Source: an uncultured Lachnospiraceae bacterium (lineage in GTDB: Bacteria > Bacillota > Clostridia > Lachnospirales > Lachnospiraceae). From it: a stretch of DNA of 47,918 bases. Location: contig CANTEG010000018.1 of NCBI GenBank assembly GCA_947652735.1, positions 1-47,918 of the forward strand. Direction: 5' to 3'. This document shows, one piece after another, positions 34,110 to 42,681 of this stretch. A program made the position numbers and the translations under genes. A model generated the notes under the pieces. It saw only the letters and a program-made list of their open reading frames with translations. It did not search any database and was not told where the DNA came from. How positions within the stretch are numbered: position 1 is the first letter of the stretch; each line of letters opens with the position of its first letter.

Positions 34110-35228
34110 TTATAAATTCATATAGCTATTTAAAATATTAGGACGGTCTTGATCCGCATCTGCTTTAAAAAATACCATTTCATTATCAGCAGCAACTGTC
34201 TTGTATGCATAATCCAAGTCTACATTGCCTTTAAAAAAAGGTTCGAAATAATTAGGAACAATCATATCCGAATAGTCTTTTCGCCTTATAAATCCCGCTT
34301 TTAGTAATTGTTCATCTTCTAAACCTGCTTCAACAAAATCAACATATTCATACATATTGGTTTTCAATACAGCCAATAGTTGATTTATGACACCCGAAAG
34401 TGCTTTAATATCTCCTATAAAGTCAACAATTCGCAGACATTTACCGTATTGCGTTCCACAAACACGAGTAAACATTACAGCTGTTATTTCACCATTGTCT
34501 ATAATTTTATAGCATTTATACCTATATACAGGGTGCATGTAAAAACGGTTAATATAATAATACTTCGACTTATATGGACTCATTTTTTCAAACAGTTTTT
34601 CATTGTCGGATATTTTTTCAAACTGTTCACAACTGCATTCCTGAAGTGTAAAACAATCTTTAAACTTAGAATAATCTATATTATGTAATTCCTCAAACCC
34701 TGATGATAAGACCGCATCTTGGGCGAGGTTAGGCAAAAAATACTGCACAATCTTACCTGTTTTAAAATTCCAATGTTTATATATGCTAAGAGCAATTTCA
34801 CTTATGCCTAATATAGCTATTGTTTCAATTGGCAAAGTATCTTTCAAATAATAATAAAGTGATACGCCCAGTCCTTTACGTTTAATATCATCCCGGGATT
34901 GCCAAATACATGGCCACACCATCACCCTTTTAATATTCTTGTCATAATGGCTTGTTGGAACAAATCCAAGAATAGAATGAATTTCTTTGCTGATTCTATT
35001 TTTTGCTATAACAAAGTTATATCTATGGTTATCTCTATCCAGATGCTGAAAATCTAATACAGTTTTTGAAAGTACAAAAATGTGATCGTCTCTCCAATAC
35101 CGTTTTAAAAAATCAACTAATTCCGTATATTCATCTTCTTTACAAAACCTTATTTCATAATCTTCAAATATCGACTTCATATAGTCTTTTCCATTTAATT
35201 CTGGCAATATATCTTTCATAATACCCAC
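34110..35228 (-). CDS. GNAT-like acyltransferase
   Basis: 372 residues. The first 180 fit a GNAT fold: YEIRFCKEDEYTELVDFLKRYW, then FVIAKNRISKEIHSILGFVP, then a motif-A-like RKGLGVSLYYYLKD with the acetyl-CoA pyrophosphate loop and SIYKHWNFKTG. The second half is probably a diverged second GNAT domain (MHPVYRYKCYKIIDNGEITAVMFTRV). The deacetylase stop at 35216 lies within its first codons, so the genes overlap by 13 bases; ATG 35219 is an alternative start. Likely acylates amino groups on a glycan exposed by the deacetylase. Substrate is inference from the pairing. Confidence 0.7.
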   Translation of the reverse strand: MGIMKDILPELNGKDYMKSIFEDYEIRFCKEDEYTELVDFLKRYWRDDHIFVLSKTVLDFQHLDRDNHRYNFVIAKNRISKEIHSILGFVPTSHYDKNIKRVMVWPCIWQSRDDIKRKGLGVSLYYYLKDTLPIETIAILGISEIALSIYKHWNFKTGKIVQYFLPNLAQDAVLSSGFEELHNIDYSKFKDCFTLQECSCEQFEKISDNEKLFEKMSPYKSKYYYINRFYMHPVYRYKCYKIIDNGEITAVMFTRVCGTQYGKCLRIVDFIGDIKALSGVINQLLAVLKTNMYEYVDFVEAGLEDEQLLKAGFIRRKDYSDMIVPNYFEPFFKGNVDLDYAYKTVAADNEMVFFKADADQDRPNILNSYMNL

Positions 35229-36178
35229 TCCTTTTTATAATTTTCACTTTTAGGCGGAAAGTCATTACAATCTAATCGTGGTAATTTTAAGTGCTCATGT
35301 TTTGTCAAATCAGCCACTGCCACCTCTGTTGTCAGTCCAATACAAGCTCCCTGTTCAGCAATATACTGCACTACATCTTCATTAAAACTTCCATATGGAT
35401 AATTCATAACCCAACGTTTATTATCAATAAATTCATCCATTACTTTCAATGCATTTGATATATCTGTTTTCATTTGTCCTATAGACAAATTCCCCAGCCA
35501 ATAATGGTCATATCCATGAATACCAATAAACATTCCGTGTTGTTTCAATACTTTTATTTGTTCTCTCGTCATATATAATTCGTGTGCTAACTGTTCCTCC
35601 GTAACACCAACATATTTTTGAAAAAGACTACTACAAATGCAGTTTCTCAACTTCTCAGGTAGCACATCCTGCAATATTCTTTTTAAAAAAATAATTTCTT
35701 TGGTATCAAACCTGCTTGTTTCCGCATAAATTGAGAACAAGTCTTCATTTAAAGGATAATCAAATTCAACTCCACGATAATAATTTAATTGTTCAAAAAC
35801 ATCTATGAGCAAGTCATTTACATTTGCACTTGCCAAAATATAATGAATTTTATTAACATCAAGCAATTGTCGTGTTGTAAAAGTTTTAGCAGGAACAAAG
35901 AATGAGCCTTGTACATTTGCCTCCTCTAGAATTGGAAATGCATATGTATAATTGTCAATATAGCCATCATCAAAGGTAAGCAACACAGCATCAGGAGGAA
36001 GCTTATTTTTTCTTTCAGCAGCATCAATTACTTCCTCCATTGTAACTACTGTGAATTTTTCCTTTAAAAAATAAATCTGCTTTCTAAACAATTCCACATC
36101 TAGTCCTTTAATTTTAGGATATCTGCTATGTTTTAAATCTCTCGTGTAGTGATACATAACTATACTTAACTTCGACAT
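35216..36178 (-). CDS. Polysaccharide deacetylase (NodB homology, CE4)
   Basis: 320 residues. NodB motifs are visible: TFDDGY near residue 67 (catalytic and metal Asp), the metal-binding IHGYDH (HxxxH) near residue 220, RWVMNYPYGSFNED near residue 255, and a late GLTTE. A long insert lies between motif 1 and motif 2. No signal peptide is seen, unusual for a peptidoglycan deacetylase; it may act on intracellular sugar precursors. ATG has no canonical AGGAGG (TGGAGTGAT lies upstream). It is the first gene after the putative invertible promoter, with 22 bases from its start codon to the left GTATAC core. Confidence 0.85.
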   Translation of the reverse strand: MSKLSIVMYHYTRDLKHSRYPKIKGLDVELFRKQIYFLKEKFTVVTMEEVIDAAERKNKLPPDAVLLTFDDGYIDNYTYAFPILEEANVQGSFFVPAKTFTTRQLLDVNKIHYILASANVNDLLIDVFEQLNYYRGVEFDYPLNEDLFSIYAETSRFDTKEIIFLKRILQDVLPEKLRNCICSSLFQKYVGVTEEQLAHELYMTREQIKVLKQHGMFIGIHGYDHYWLGNLSIGQMKTDISNALKVMDEFIDNKRWVMNYPYGSFNEDVVQYIAEQGACIGLTTEVAVADLTKHEHLKLPRLDCNDFPPKSENYKKEWVL

Positions 36179-36190
36179 TTAAATCACTCC

Positions 36191-36340
36191 AATCAAAAAT
36201 GTATACCTTTTCGATTGCAGTTTTTTTACAAAAAAATATAAATATTGAAACATTTACATTGCAAATTTAACGCTATATAGTATAATAATTATGTATTTGA
36301 TGAAATTTGTTGAAATCCGAAAAGGTATACTCTTTCGGAT
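36191..36340. promoter_or_regulatory. Putative invertible promoter segment between two recombinase sites
   Basis: Left site 36191-36216 and right site 36315-36340 are each 26-bp near-palindromes (22 of 26 positions) centred on GTATAC. They are inverted relative to each other: GTATACCTTTTCG (36201-36213) and CGAAAAGGTATAC (36318-36330). Inside, TTTACA (36253-36258), 17 bases, TATAGT (36276-36281) point right, away from the deacetylase operon; a weaker TTGCAA/TATATT pair points left. The serine recombinase gene ends 20 bases beyond the right site. This is the layout of a phase-variable promoter, drawn here in what may be the OFF orientation. Confidence 0.65.
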
Positions 36341-36359
36341 AAATAACATTACTTGGAAA

Positions 36360-36965
36360 TTAGGTTTTTTCAAATTTCCTTGCTTTATCATAAAATGTAC
36401 TTTCCGCTAAATGACAAGCTTTCGCGGCTTGTTTCAAGGTCAGTTTTCTTTCTCGCCACTGCTGTTGTACCCCATAAAAATTATCTGGAAGCGGTACTGG
36501 TGGTCTTCCAAATTTCACTCCCCTTGCTTTCGCTGCAACAATGCCTTCTGCTTGTCTCTGTCTGATATTGATACGTTCATTTTCTGCCACATAACTTAAA
36601 AGTGCAAGCACTATATCGCTTATAAATGTCCCCATCAAATTCTTTTCTTTTCTCGTGTCCAGAATTGGCATGTCAATCACCACAATATCTGCACCTTTTT
36701 CTTTTGTAATAACACGCCACTGTTCGTTTAAATCCATATAATTTCTGCCAAGTCTGTCAATAGACTTAACGAACAAAACAGAGTTATTATCCAATTTCCG
36801 CAATAACTTTTTATACTGTGGACGTTCAAAATCTTTTCCTGATTGTTTATCCACATAAATCTGTCTTTCCGCAACACCAATTTCCTTTAACGCAATCATC
36901 TGTCTAACCTCATTTTGATCCCGACTGCTGCACCTCACATATCCATATATTTTTTTCCTATCCAT
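36360..36965 (-). CDS. Serine recombinase (resolvase/invertase family)
   Basis: I start at ATG 36965 after GGAGGG; the longer frame from 36992 adds nine residues. 201 residues in the classical small-recombinase order: catalytic domain with YGYVRCSS (nucleophile Ser 13), KSIDRLGRNY with active-site arginines near residue 70, the long E helix (DIVLALLSYVAENERINIRQRQAEGI), and a C-terminal HTH (LTLKQAAKACHLAESTFYDKA). Such proteins invert or resolve DNA at short dyad sites. Its 3-prime end abuts a pair of inverted GTATAC-centred sites, so local inversion is its likely job. No transposase is nearby. Confidence 0.92.
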   Translation of the reverse strand: MDRKKIYGYVRCSSRDQNEVRQMIALKEIGVAERQIYVDKQSGKDFERPQYKKLLRKLDNNSVLFVKSIDRLGRNYMDLNEQWRVITKEKGADIVVIDMPILDTRKEKNLMGTFISDIVLALLSYVAENERINIRQRQAEGIVAAKARGVKFGRPPVPLPDNFYGVQQQWRERKLTLKQAAKACHLAESTFYDKARKFEKT

Positions 36966-37185
36966 TTTTCCCTCCATAAAACTTCCCATCATAAATAGTA
37001 TGGTAATTTAATACCTATAGCAATTATAATAAGCACATACTTATTATGTCTCATTATTAATAGAGTATATCAATTTTTTATTAATGTTGACGGTTTCATA
37101 AACGATTTATTCAATGATAATGTTCACAAAAAACAATACAGCAGTTAAGTCCATAAGAAATAATGAGAAATGGAGGCTTGATTAT

Positions 37186-37254
37186 ATGACATTAGAGATG
37201 CATTATCAGCAAAAATTTAAAGAGGGTGTGGAACAAGGCAGAACAAATAAATAA
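37186..37254 (+). pseudogene. Remnant, 22 codons; contents of the 36966-37299 gap
   Basis: ATG 37186 with a TGGAGG site opens a 22-codon frame (MTLEMHYQQKFKEGVEQGR...) that resembles the C-terminal tail of Rpn/PD-(D/E)XK recombination-promoting nuclease proteins, cut off by a stop. The rest of the gap is very AT-rich and should contain the recombinase promoter on the minus strand, but no confident boxes can be named. Confidence 0.35.
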
Positions 37255-37293
37255 CAGGCGGTTGAATTTCAACAACCACCTGCCTGTTTTACA
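37253..37293. terminator. Hairpin terminator between remnant genes
   Basis: AACAGGC (37253-37259) with GCCTGTT (37282-37288) and GGTTG with CAACC form a two-part stem followed by TTTA. Confidence 0.65.
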
Positions 37294-37299
37294 TTTCAA

Positions 37300-37566
37300 T
37301 TAACAAACGCTACGGCAGTACTCATTTTTACTGAGCACCGTCATGGCAGCATAGTGCAATACCTCAAATTTGTCGGGAGCAATTCTGTCAAGTAGTGCAA
37401 CGTGCTCCTGTTCCCACAATTCAAGCTCACTTTGGGAAAGGGACGCCCCGACTCCCCTGCACGCTTTCATCCGTCCATGCCAGCTTTCTTTTGTAAATGG
37501 AACATACAAATCATATTCCTCATGGAAATCCACGTTGAAATATTCATGTGCAATATCAGGAATCCA
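37300..37566 (-). pseudogene. C-terminal remnant of a class I SAM-dependent methyltransferase
   Basis: The frame (WIPDIAHEYFNVDFHEEYD, then ESWHGRMKACRGVGASLS, then a tail including LLDRIAPDKFEVLHYAAMTVL) is the usual last third of a class I methyltransferase; the SAM-binding part is missing. It is read in the same frame as the ABC transporter gene upstream, directly after its stop codon, and has no start codon with a ribosome site. A deletion probably removed the 5-prime part, with the breakpoint at the ABC gene end. Readthrough could create a fusion tail, but the ABC protein itself looks complete. Confidence 0.7.
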
Positions 37567-39339
37567 TCAATGAGCAAACTGTGCATGATACAAATTACTG
37601 TAAAATCCATTCATTGCAAGCAGCTCCTTGTGTGAGCCTTTCTCGATTATGTTACCGTCCTTCATTACGAGGATAATATCTGCTTCCCGTATCGTGGAAA
37701 GTCTGTGGGCTACGATAAAGCTTGTTCTGCCCTCCATCATTTTATTGAATGCCTTTTGTATTCTGATTTCCGTTCTTGTATCTATAGAAGATGTTGCCTC
37801 ATCAAGTATCAGCATCGGCGGCATAAGCAGCATAACCCTTGTGATACAAAGAAGCTGTTTCTGACCCTGGGACAGATTTCCTCCATCCTCTGTGATTACC
37901 GTATCATAACCGTTCGGAAGTCTCTTGATAAAGCTATGTGCATGAGCCTTTTTGGCTGCTTCTATTATTTCCTCATCCGTTGCATCTGGCTTTCCATAGG
38001 CTATATTTTCTTTGATAGTACCTGATTTGAGCCATGTTTCCTGAAGCACCATGCCATAACCGTCACGCAATGACTCCCTTGTTATGTGCTTAATATTTGT
38101 TCCGTCCACCGCTATGGTTCCACTATCCACATCATAAAATCTCATGAGCAGATTGATCAGTGTGCTTTTTCCACATCCCGTCGGACCGACAATTGCCACT
38201 CTCATGCCTGGCTTTACGTCAAGACTTAAGTCTGTAATCAGCTTCTTGTCAGGCACATAGGAAAATGCAACATTTTCTATCTTGATTGCTCCTGATGGTT
38301 TCTCTATTACAACTGCATCCCCATCATCAGGAATCTCCCGCTGCTGGTCTATCAGCTCAAACACTCTTGCTGCACAGGCAATGGCATTTTGAAGCTCCGT
38401 TATAACATTTGATATTTCATTAAACGGCTTTGTGTACTGGTTTGCGTAGCTAAGAAAGCATGTGAGCTGTCCTATAGATAGTCTGCCTGTGATTGCGATT
38501 AACGCACCGATAATGCCTACCGCAGTATACACCAGACTATTTACAAATCTCGTGGCAGGATTCGTTATAGATGAATAAAATGTAGCATTCATGCTGTCCT
38601 TTTCCAGCTTGTCATTGATAACCTCAAAACGCTCTAATGCATCATCCTCATAACCAAATGCCTGTACAATTTTTTGCTGTCCCACCATCTCATCAATCAG
38701 CGATGTAATTTCTCCTCTTGTTTCCGACTGGTCCCTGAACAGCCTGTAAGTCCTCTTTGCGATAAACGCTGCCACAAACAGCGATACAGGAGTCAGCACC
38801 ACAACCACAAGAGCGATAGGTACATTAATAAGCATCATAAATATAAGGGTTCCTGCTATCGTTACGATACCTGTAAAAAGCTGGGTAAAACCCATAAGCA
38901 GTCCGTCCGCAAACTGGTCGATATCAGAAATGATTCTGCTGACAATATCACCGTGCTTGTGGGAATCAATATAGGCAAGGGGCAGCTCCTGCAAATGGCA
39001 GAATGCCTCGTTCCTCACATCCCTGACCACGTTGTAGGTAATATGATTATTTATAATATTCATCAGCCACTGGGCTACAACCGTCACGGCAATCACAATA
39101 ATAAATGTTTTGATAATTTCTTTTATACCATCAAAATCCACATTGCCCAGACCAATGATAAGATCGATTGCATTACCTGTTAATATTGGTGCATATAGTG
39201 TTGCTGCCACCGATATTGCCGCACAGATAAATGACAGCACAACAAGAAAGCCATACCGCTTTATGTGCTTAAGTATTCTTCCTAAAACAGCCTTATTTCC
39301 GTAATTTCCCTTATCGTCACCTTTTTTATTTCCAGCCAT
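37567..39339 (-). CDS. ABC exporter subunit, ATPase-permease half (canonical ATP site)
   Basis: 590 residues: six transmembrane helices in the first 320, then a nucleotide-binding domain with Walker A GPTGCGKST, Q-loop, Walker B LILDEATSSID (catalytic Glu present) and H-loop AHRLS. Its signature is LSQGQ, altered from LSGGQ. It pairs with the next gene, whose Walker B and H-loop are degenerate, which is typical of heterodimeric multidrug or lipid exporters such as BmrCD. The start overlaps the partner stop (TAATG). Substrate unknown. Confidence 0.92.
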   Translation of the reverse strand: MAGNKKGDDKGNYGNKAVLGRILKHIKRYGFLVVLSFICAAISVAATLYAPILTGNAIDLIIGLGNVDFDGIKEIIKTFIIVIAVTVVAQWLMNIINNHITYNVVRDVRNEAFCHLQELPLAYIDSHKHGDIVSRIISDIDQFADGLLMGFTQLFTGIVTIAGTLIFMMLINVPIALVVVVLTPVSLFVAAFIAKRTYRLFRDQSETRGEITSLIDEMVGQQKIVQAFGYEDDALERFEVINDKLEKDSMNATFYSSITNPATRFVNSLVYTAVGIIGALIAITGRLSIGQLTCFLSYANQYTKPFNEISNVITELQNAIACAARVFELIDQQREIPDDGDAVVIEKPSGAIKIENVAFSYVPDKKLITDLSLDVKPGMRVAIVGPTGCGKSTLINLLMRFYDVDSGTIAVDGTNIKHITRESLRDGYGMVLQETWLKSGTIKENIAYGKPDATDEEIIEAAKKAHAHSFIKRLPNGYDTVITEDGGNLSQGQKQLLCITRVMLLMPPMLILDEATSSIDTRTEIRIQKAFNKMMEGRTSFIVAHRLSTIREADIILVMKDGNIIEKGSHKELLAMNGFYSNLYHAQFAH

Positions 39340-41156
39340 TATGCCATCACCCCACCTTCTACCGTGGTATTTACTGATTGTTCTTTATCGTTTTCTTCCT
39401 TCGCCTTATTTTGTGAGGAACAGATTTCCTGATAAACCTCACAGGACCTAAGCAATTCCTCATGGGTGCCTATCCCCACAACACATCCGTCATCGAGGAC
39501 AACGATTTTGTCAGCATACATAATGGATGATGACCGCTGTGAGACAATAAACACCGTCATATTGTCAGTTTTTTCTTTTATGGACATACGGAGAGCCGCA
39601 TCCGTTGCATAATCAAGTGCGGACGAGCTGTCGTCAAGTATTAGTATTTCAGGCTTCTTTACCAGTGCCCTCGCTATGGTAAGACGCTGCTTTTGACCTC
39701 CTGAAAGATTTTTTGCCCCCTGATTCAGCATGAACTTTATTCCGCCCTCTTTTTCCTGCACAAAATCCTTTGCCTGGGCAATATCAAGTGCAAAGTTGAT
39801 TTCCTCGTCACTTGCGTCTGCCTTTCCCCATCTCATGTTATCCTCAATGGTTCCGGAGAACAGCACTGCCTTTTGGGGTACGATTCCTATTTTATCAATA
39901 AGCTTCTCCTTGGGATATTCCTTTACATCTACTCCGTCTATCAGAACCTGCCCCTCCGTGCAGTCGTAAAATCTTGGTATCAGATTTACAAATGTACTTT
40001 TACCCGAACCTGTACCTCCTATAATACCGATGGTATCTCCCTTTTTCACATCAAGATTAACGCCCTCTATGGACGGCTCCTTTGCATTCTTGTAGGTAAG
40101 CCCTGCATTGACAAACCGAACCTTGACATCGCCGTCTGCATGCTTCCCGCTTTTGCTGCCTGTCCTATCAGCCCCAACCGCATCAGGGTATATCTGCGAA
40201 CTGTTTGTGAGAAGCACCTGACTGACACGGTTTGCACTTGCTACCGCCTTTGTCTCCGTCACAATAAGATTTGCCAGCTTCACAAGCTCCACAAGTATCT
40301 GTGACATATAATTTACAAGTGCATAAACAGAGCCCTGTAAAATAAAGCCGTCAGCTACACGTCCGGAACCGCTCCATATAATTGCCACAATAGAAAGATT
40401 AATGACTGCATACGTAAGAGGATTCAAAAAAGATGAAATTTTTCCTACAAAAATCTGCTCCTTTGTAAGCCCCTCTGTCCGCTCACAAAAAAACGTCTTT
40501 TCATTTTCCTCTTGGTTAAAAGCCCTTATAACCCTGACACCTGAGAGATTTTCCCTTGTTGATAACAAAACCTTATCAAGTCTTGCCTGAACCTTTCTGT
40601 ATAACGGAATTGTAATCATCATAATTCCAAACACAATTACAATCAGTACAGGCAGGGTAACCAAAAATACCTTTGCAACGTGGGAATCAACCGTAAATGC
40701 CATAATCGTGGCGCCAAATACAATAAACGGAGACCGCATAAACAGTCTGAGAAACATATTAACGCCTGTCTGTATCTGGTTTACATCACTTGTCATTCTC
40801 GTTATAAGCGTAGATGAGCCAATCTCATCAATCTCCGTATAGGACAAGGTCTCTATATGCTTAAATAAATCACGTCTTAGCTCCTTTCCGAAGCCCATTG
40901 CAGTCTTTGCCGAAAAATACTGGGCGGTAATCGAGCAGGCAAGCCCGATAAGTCCAAGCCCAATCATAAGCAATGCCATTTTGTAAATGTACGGCTTATC
41001 TCCGTTCTTGATACCAATATCAATAATATTTGCCATAACGAGAGGCACCAAAAGCTCAAAGCTTGCCTCAAGCATTTTAAAAAGAGGTGCAAGCACTGCC
41101 TTAACCTTATAGTTTTTAAAATACTTCATAATTTGCTTCATGTCTGAAATCTCCAT
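39339..41156 (-). CDS. ABC exporter subunit, ATPase-permease half (degenerate ATP site)
   Basis: 605 residues, same topology as its partner. Walker A GGTGSGKST and signature LSGGQ are good, but Walker B reads LILDDSSSALD with Asp in place of the catalytic Glu, and the switch is SQRSS with Gln instead of His. Together with the partner LSQGQ signature this forms one inactive site, the usual asymmetric pattern of heterodimeric exporters. The gene is first in the operon, with a likely promoter at 41198-41225. Many residues between the transmembrane part and the ATPase (TGSKSGKHADGD) are linker. Confidence 0.92.
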   Translation of the reverse strand: MEISDMKQIMKYFKNYKVKAVLAPLFKMLEASFELLVPLVMANIIDIGIKNGDKPYIYKMALLMIGLGLIGLACSITAQYFSAKTAMGFGKELRRDLFKHIETLSYTEIDEIGSSTLITRMTSDVNQIQTGVNMFLRLFMRSPFIVFGATIMAFTVDSHVAKVFLVTLPVLIVIVFGIMMITIPLYRKVQARLDKVLLSTRENLSGVRVIRAFNQEENEKTFFCERTEGLTKEQIFVGKISSFLNPLTYAVINLSIVAIIWSGSGRVADGFILQGSVYALVNYMSQILVELVKLANLIVTETKAVASANRVSQVLLTNSSQIYPDAVGADRTGSKSGKHADGDVKVRFVNAGLTYKNAKEPSIEGVNLDVKKGDTIGIIGGTGSGKSTFVNLIPRFYDCTEGQVLIDGVDVKEYPKEKLIDKIGIVPQKAVLFSGTIEDNMRWGKADASDEEINFALDIAQAKDFVQEKEGGIKFMLNQGAKNLSGGQKQRLTIARALVKKPEILILDDSSSALDYATDAALRMSIKEKTDNMTVFIVSQRSSSIMYADKIVVLDDGCVVGIGTHEELLRSCEVYQEICSSQNKAKEENDKEQSVNTTVEGGVMA

Positions 41157-41197
41157 TTTTTATTTTATTCGGATGTTTATTTTTCTTCAAAGTTGAC

Positions 41198-41225
41198 ATT
41201 ATACAAAACATCACTTAAACTGTAA
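41198..41225 (-). promoter_or_regulatory. Probable promoter of the ABC exporter operon
   Basis: On the minus strand TTACAG (41220-41225), a 16-base spacer and TATAAT (41198-41203), about 40 bases before the start codon. A TTGACA on the plus strand overlaps it and could serve the DUF1292 gene. Confidence 0.5.
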
Positions 41226-41330
41226 TTATACACTATTTAACATTTTATGGAAAGTCTCATATATGCACATACCATATAATATTTTACTGTATCAATACTT
41301 ATTATGAATATTCTAAGAAAGGATTATGTA

Positions 41331-41633
41331 ATGGAAAATAATAACGAAGAATTAGAAGAACTGACAGTTACCATGACGTTGGAAGATGGAACTTGCCTTG
41401 AATGTGATGTAATTGCCAAGTTTCCTGTTGAGGACAAGGACTATATTGCACTTCTTCCCCAAACACCTGTTGCAGGCTACAGTGAAGATGAGGTATTTTT
41501 GTATCGTTTAACGGAACTTGACGGTGACAATATTGAACTCACGCCAATTGATGACGATGACGAATATGAGGCAGCAGCAGATGCCTTTGACGAACTGTTA
41601 GACGAAGCAGAATTTAACGAATTGGAGAGTTAA
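41331..41633 (+). CDS. DUF1292 family protein
   Basis: ATG 41331 follows AAAGGATT; the frame from 41304 is longer but lacks that site. 100 residues with the DUF1292 pattern: LTVTMTLEDGTCLECDVIAKFPVEDKDYIALLP (one beta sheet) and VFLYRLTELDGDNIELTPIDDDDEY, then an acidic helical tail. Related B. subtilis YrzB is uncharacterised. It is monocistronic and ends at a good terminator. Function unknown. Confidence 0.9.
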   Translation: MENNNEELEELTVTMTLEDGTCLECDVIAKFPVEDKDYIALLPQTPVAGYSEDEVFLYRLTELDGDNIELTPIDDDDEYEAAADAFDELLDEAEFNELES

Positions 41634-41654
41634 AACTAAAGTTCCCTATAAAAC

Positions 41655-41686
41655 AAAAGGCTGTCCAAGAAGCAGACAGCCTTTTT
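41655..41686. terminator. Terminator between DUF1292 and ddh
   Basis: AAAAGGCTGTC (41655-41665) and GACAGCCTTTTT (41674-41685) form a near-perfect 11-bp stem with U-tract on both sides, serving the convergent genes. Confidence 0.88.
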
Positions 41687-41690
41687 CATT

Positions 41691-42677
41691 CTATAACAGA
41701 TGCTTTATCAGTTCTTCACTGCTTTGTGGTGATAAATATGCAGGTGCAATGTCAAATGCAGTCTTGCAGCCTGTCACACCCTCACAGCTTAATCTGTATG
41801 CTGCTCTGGCGTATGCAACGATGACCGATGCCGTAAATTCAGGATTTGAATCCAGCTTAATGCTATACTCTATCACGTGTGAATTTTCTTCATTCCAACC
41901 TGTCTTTCCGCTTCTTATAACAAAACCACCATGTGGAATACCGCTGTGGTTTTGCTTAAGCTCCTCCTCAGTAATAAAATGAACGGTTGTGTCATAGTCT
42001 GCAAAATAGTTTGGCATATTTTTTATATCAGCCTCAATTCTTGCCTTGTCAGCTCCCTCCTCGGCAACAACAAAACATTCCCTTGTATGCTTTTGTCTTG
42101 TTGTAAGCTCAGGATTGGAACCGCTCCTTACCATCTCAAGTGCTTCAGGGACTGGAACCGTATACTGCTTTCCGTCCAAAACACCCTCTACACGTCTTAT
42201 GGCATCTGAATGTCCCTGACTGACACCCTTACCCCAAAATGTATAATCCTTTCCACTCGGAAGAATTGCATTTGCATACAACCTGTTTAAAGAAAACATT
42301 CCTGGGTCCCAGCCAACGGAAATGATTCCAAGCTTTCCTGACTGCTTTGCCGCCTCATTTACATTTGCAAAATGCTCAGGTATATTTGCATGTGTGTCAA
42401 AGCTGTCAATCACATTAAAATATTTTGCATATTCCTTCGTCTGCTTTGGCAAATCAGTTGCACTTCCTCCACAAAGAATCAGTACGTCAATTTCATCCTT
42501 GTGACTGACTGCATCGTCAGCAGAATATACAGGCACTCCCTCGGTAAGAACAGAAAGTGTCTCAGGCTGTCGTCTTGTAAAGACTGCCACAAGCTCCATG
42601 TCATCATTTTGTTTGATGGCACATTCAATTCCCTTTCCAAGATTTCCATAACCCATAATACCAATTCTAATACTCAT
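41691..42677 (-). CDS. ddh: meso-Diaminopimelate D-dehydrogenase
   Basis: 328 residues, full length. The NADPH-binding start IGIMGYGNLGKGIE, CGGSATDLPKQ, IDSFDTHANIPEHF and ISVGWDPGMFSLNR, plus GKGVSQGHSDAIRRVEGV and PHGGFVIRSG, are hallmarks. It makes meso-diaminopimelate directly from tetrahydrodipicolinate and ammonia, the one-step branch to peptidoglycan and lysine, or runs in reverse. It begins four bases after the histidine kinase stop, so it is probably the last gene of the two-component and ABC set, an interesting link between cell-wall precursor supply and that set. Confidence 0.95.
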   Translation of the reverse strand: MSIRIGIMGYGNLGKGIECAIKQNDDMELVAVFTRRQPETLSVLTEGVPVYSADDAVSHKDEIDVLILCGGSATDLPKQTKEYAKYFNVIDSFDTHANIPEHFANVNEAAKQSGKLGIISVGWDPGMFSLNRLYANAILPSGKDYTFWGKGVSQGHSDAIRRVEGVLDGKQYTVPVPEALEMVRSGSNPELTTRQKHTRECFVVAEEGADKARIEADIKNMPNYFADYDTTVHFITEEELKQNHSGIPHGGFVIRSGKTGWNEENSHVIEYSIKLDSNPEFTASVIVAYARAAYRLSCEGVTGCKTAFDIAPAYLSPQSSEELIKHLL

Positions 42678-42681
42678 TTTT

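Noticed and set aside
36993-37185. Transposon or insertion sequence ends around the recombinase
   Set aside because: No transposase gene, no long terminal repeats and no target duplication seen; the inverted sites lie on one side of the recombinase only and fit local inversion better.
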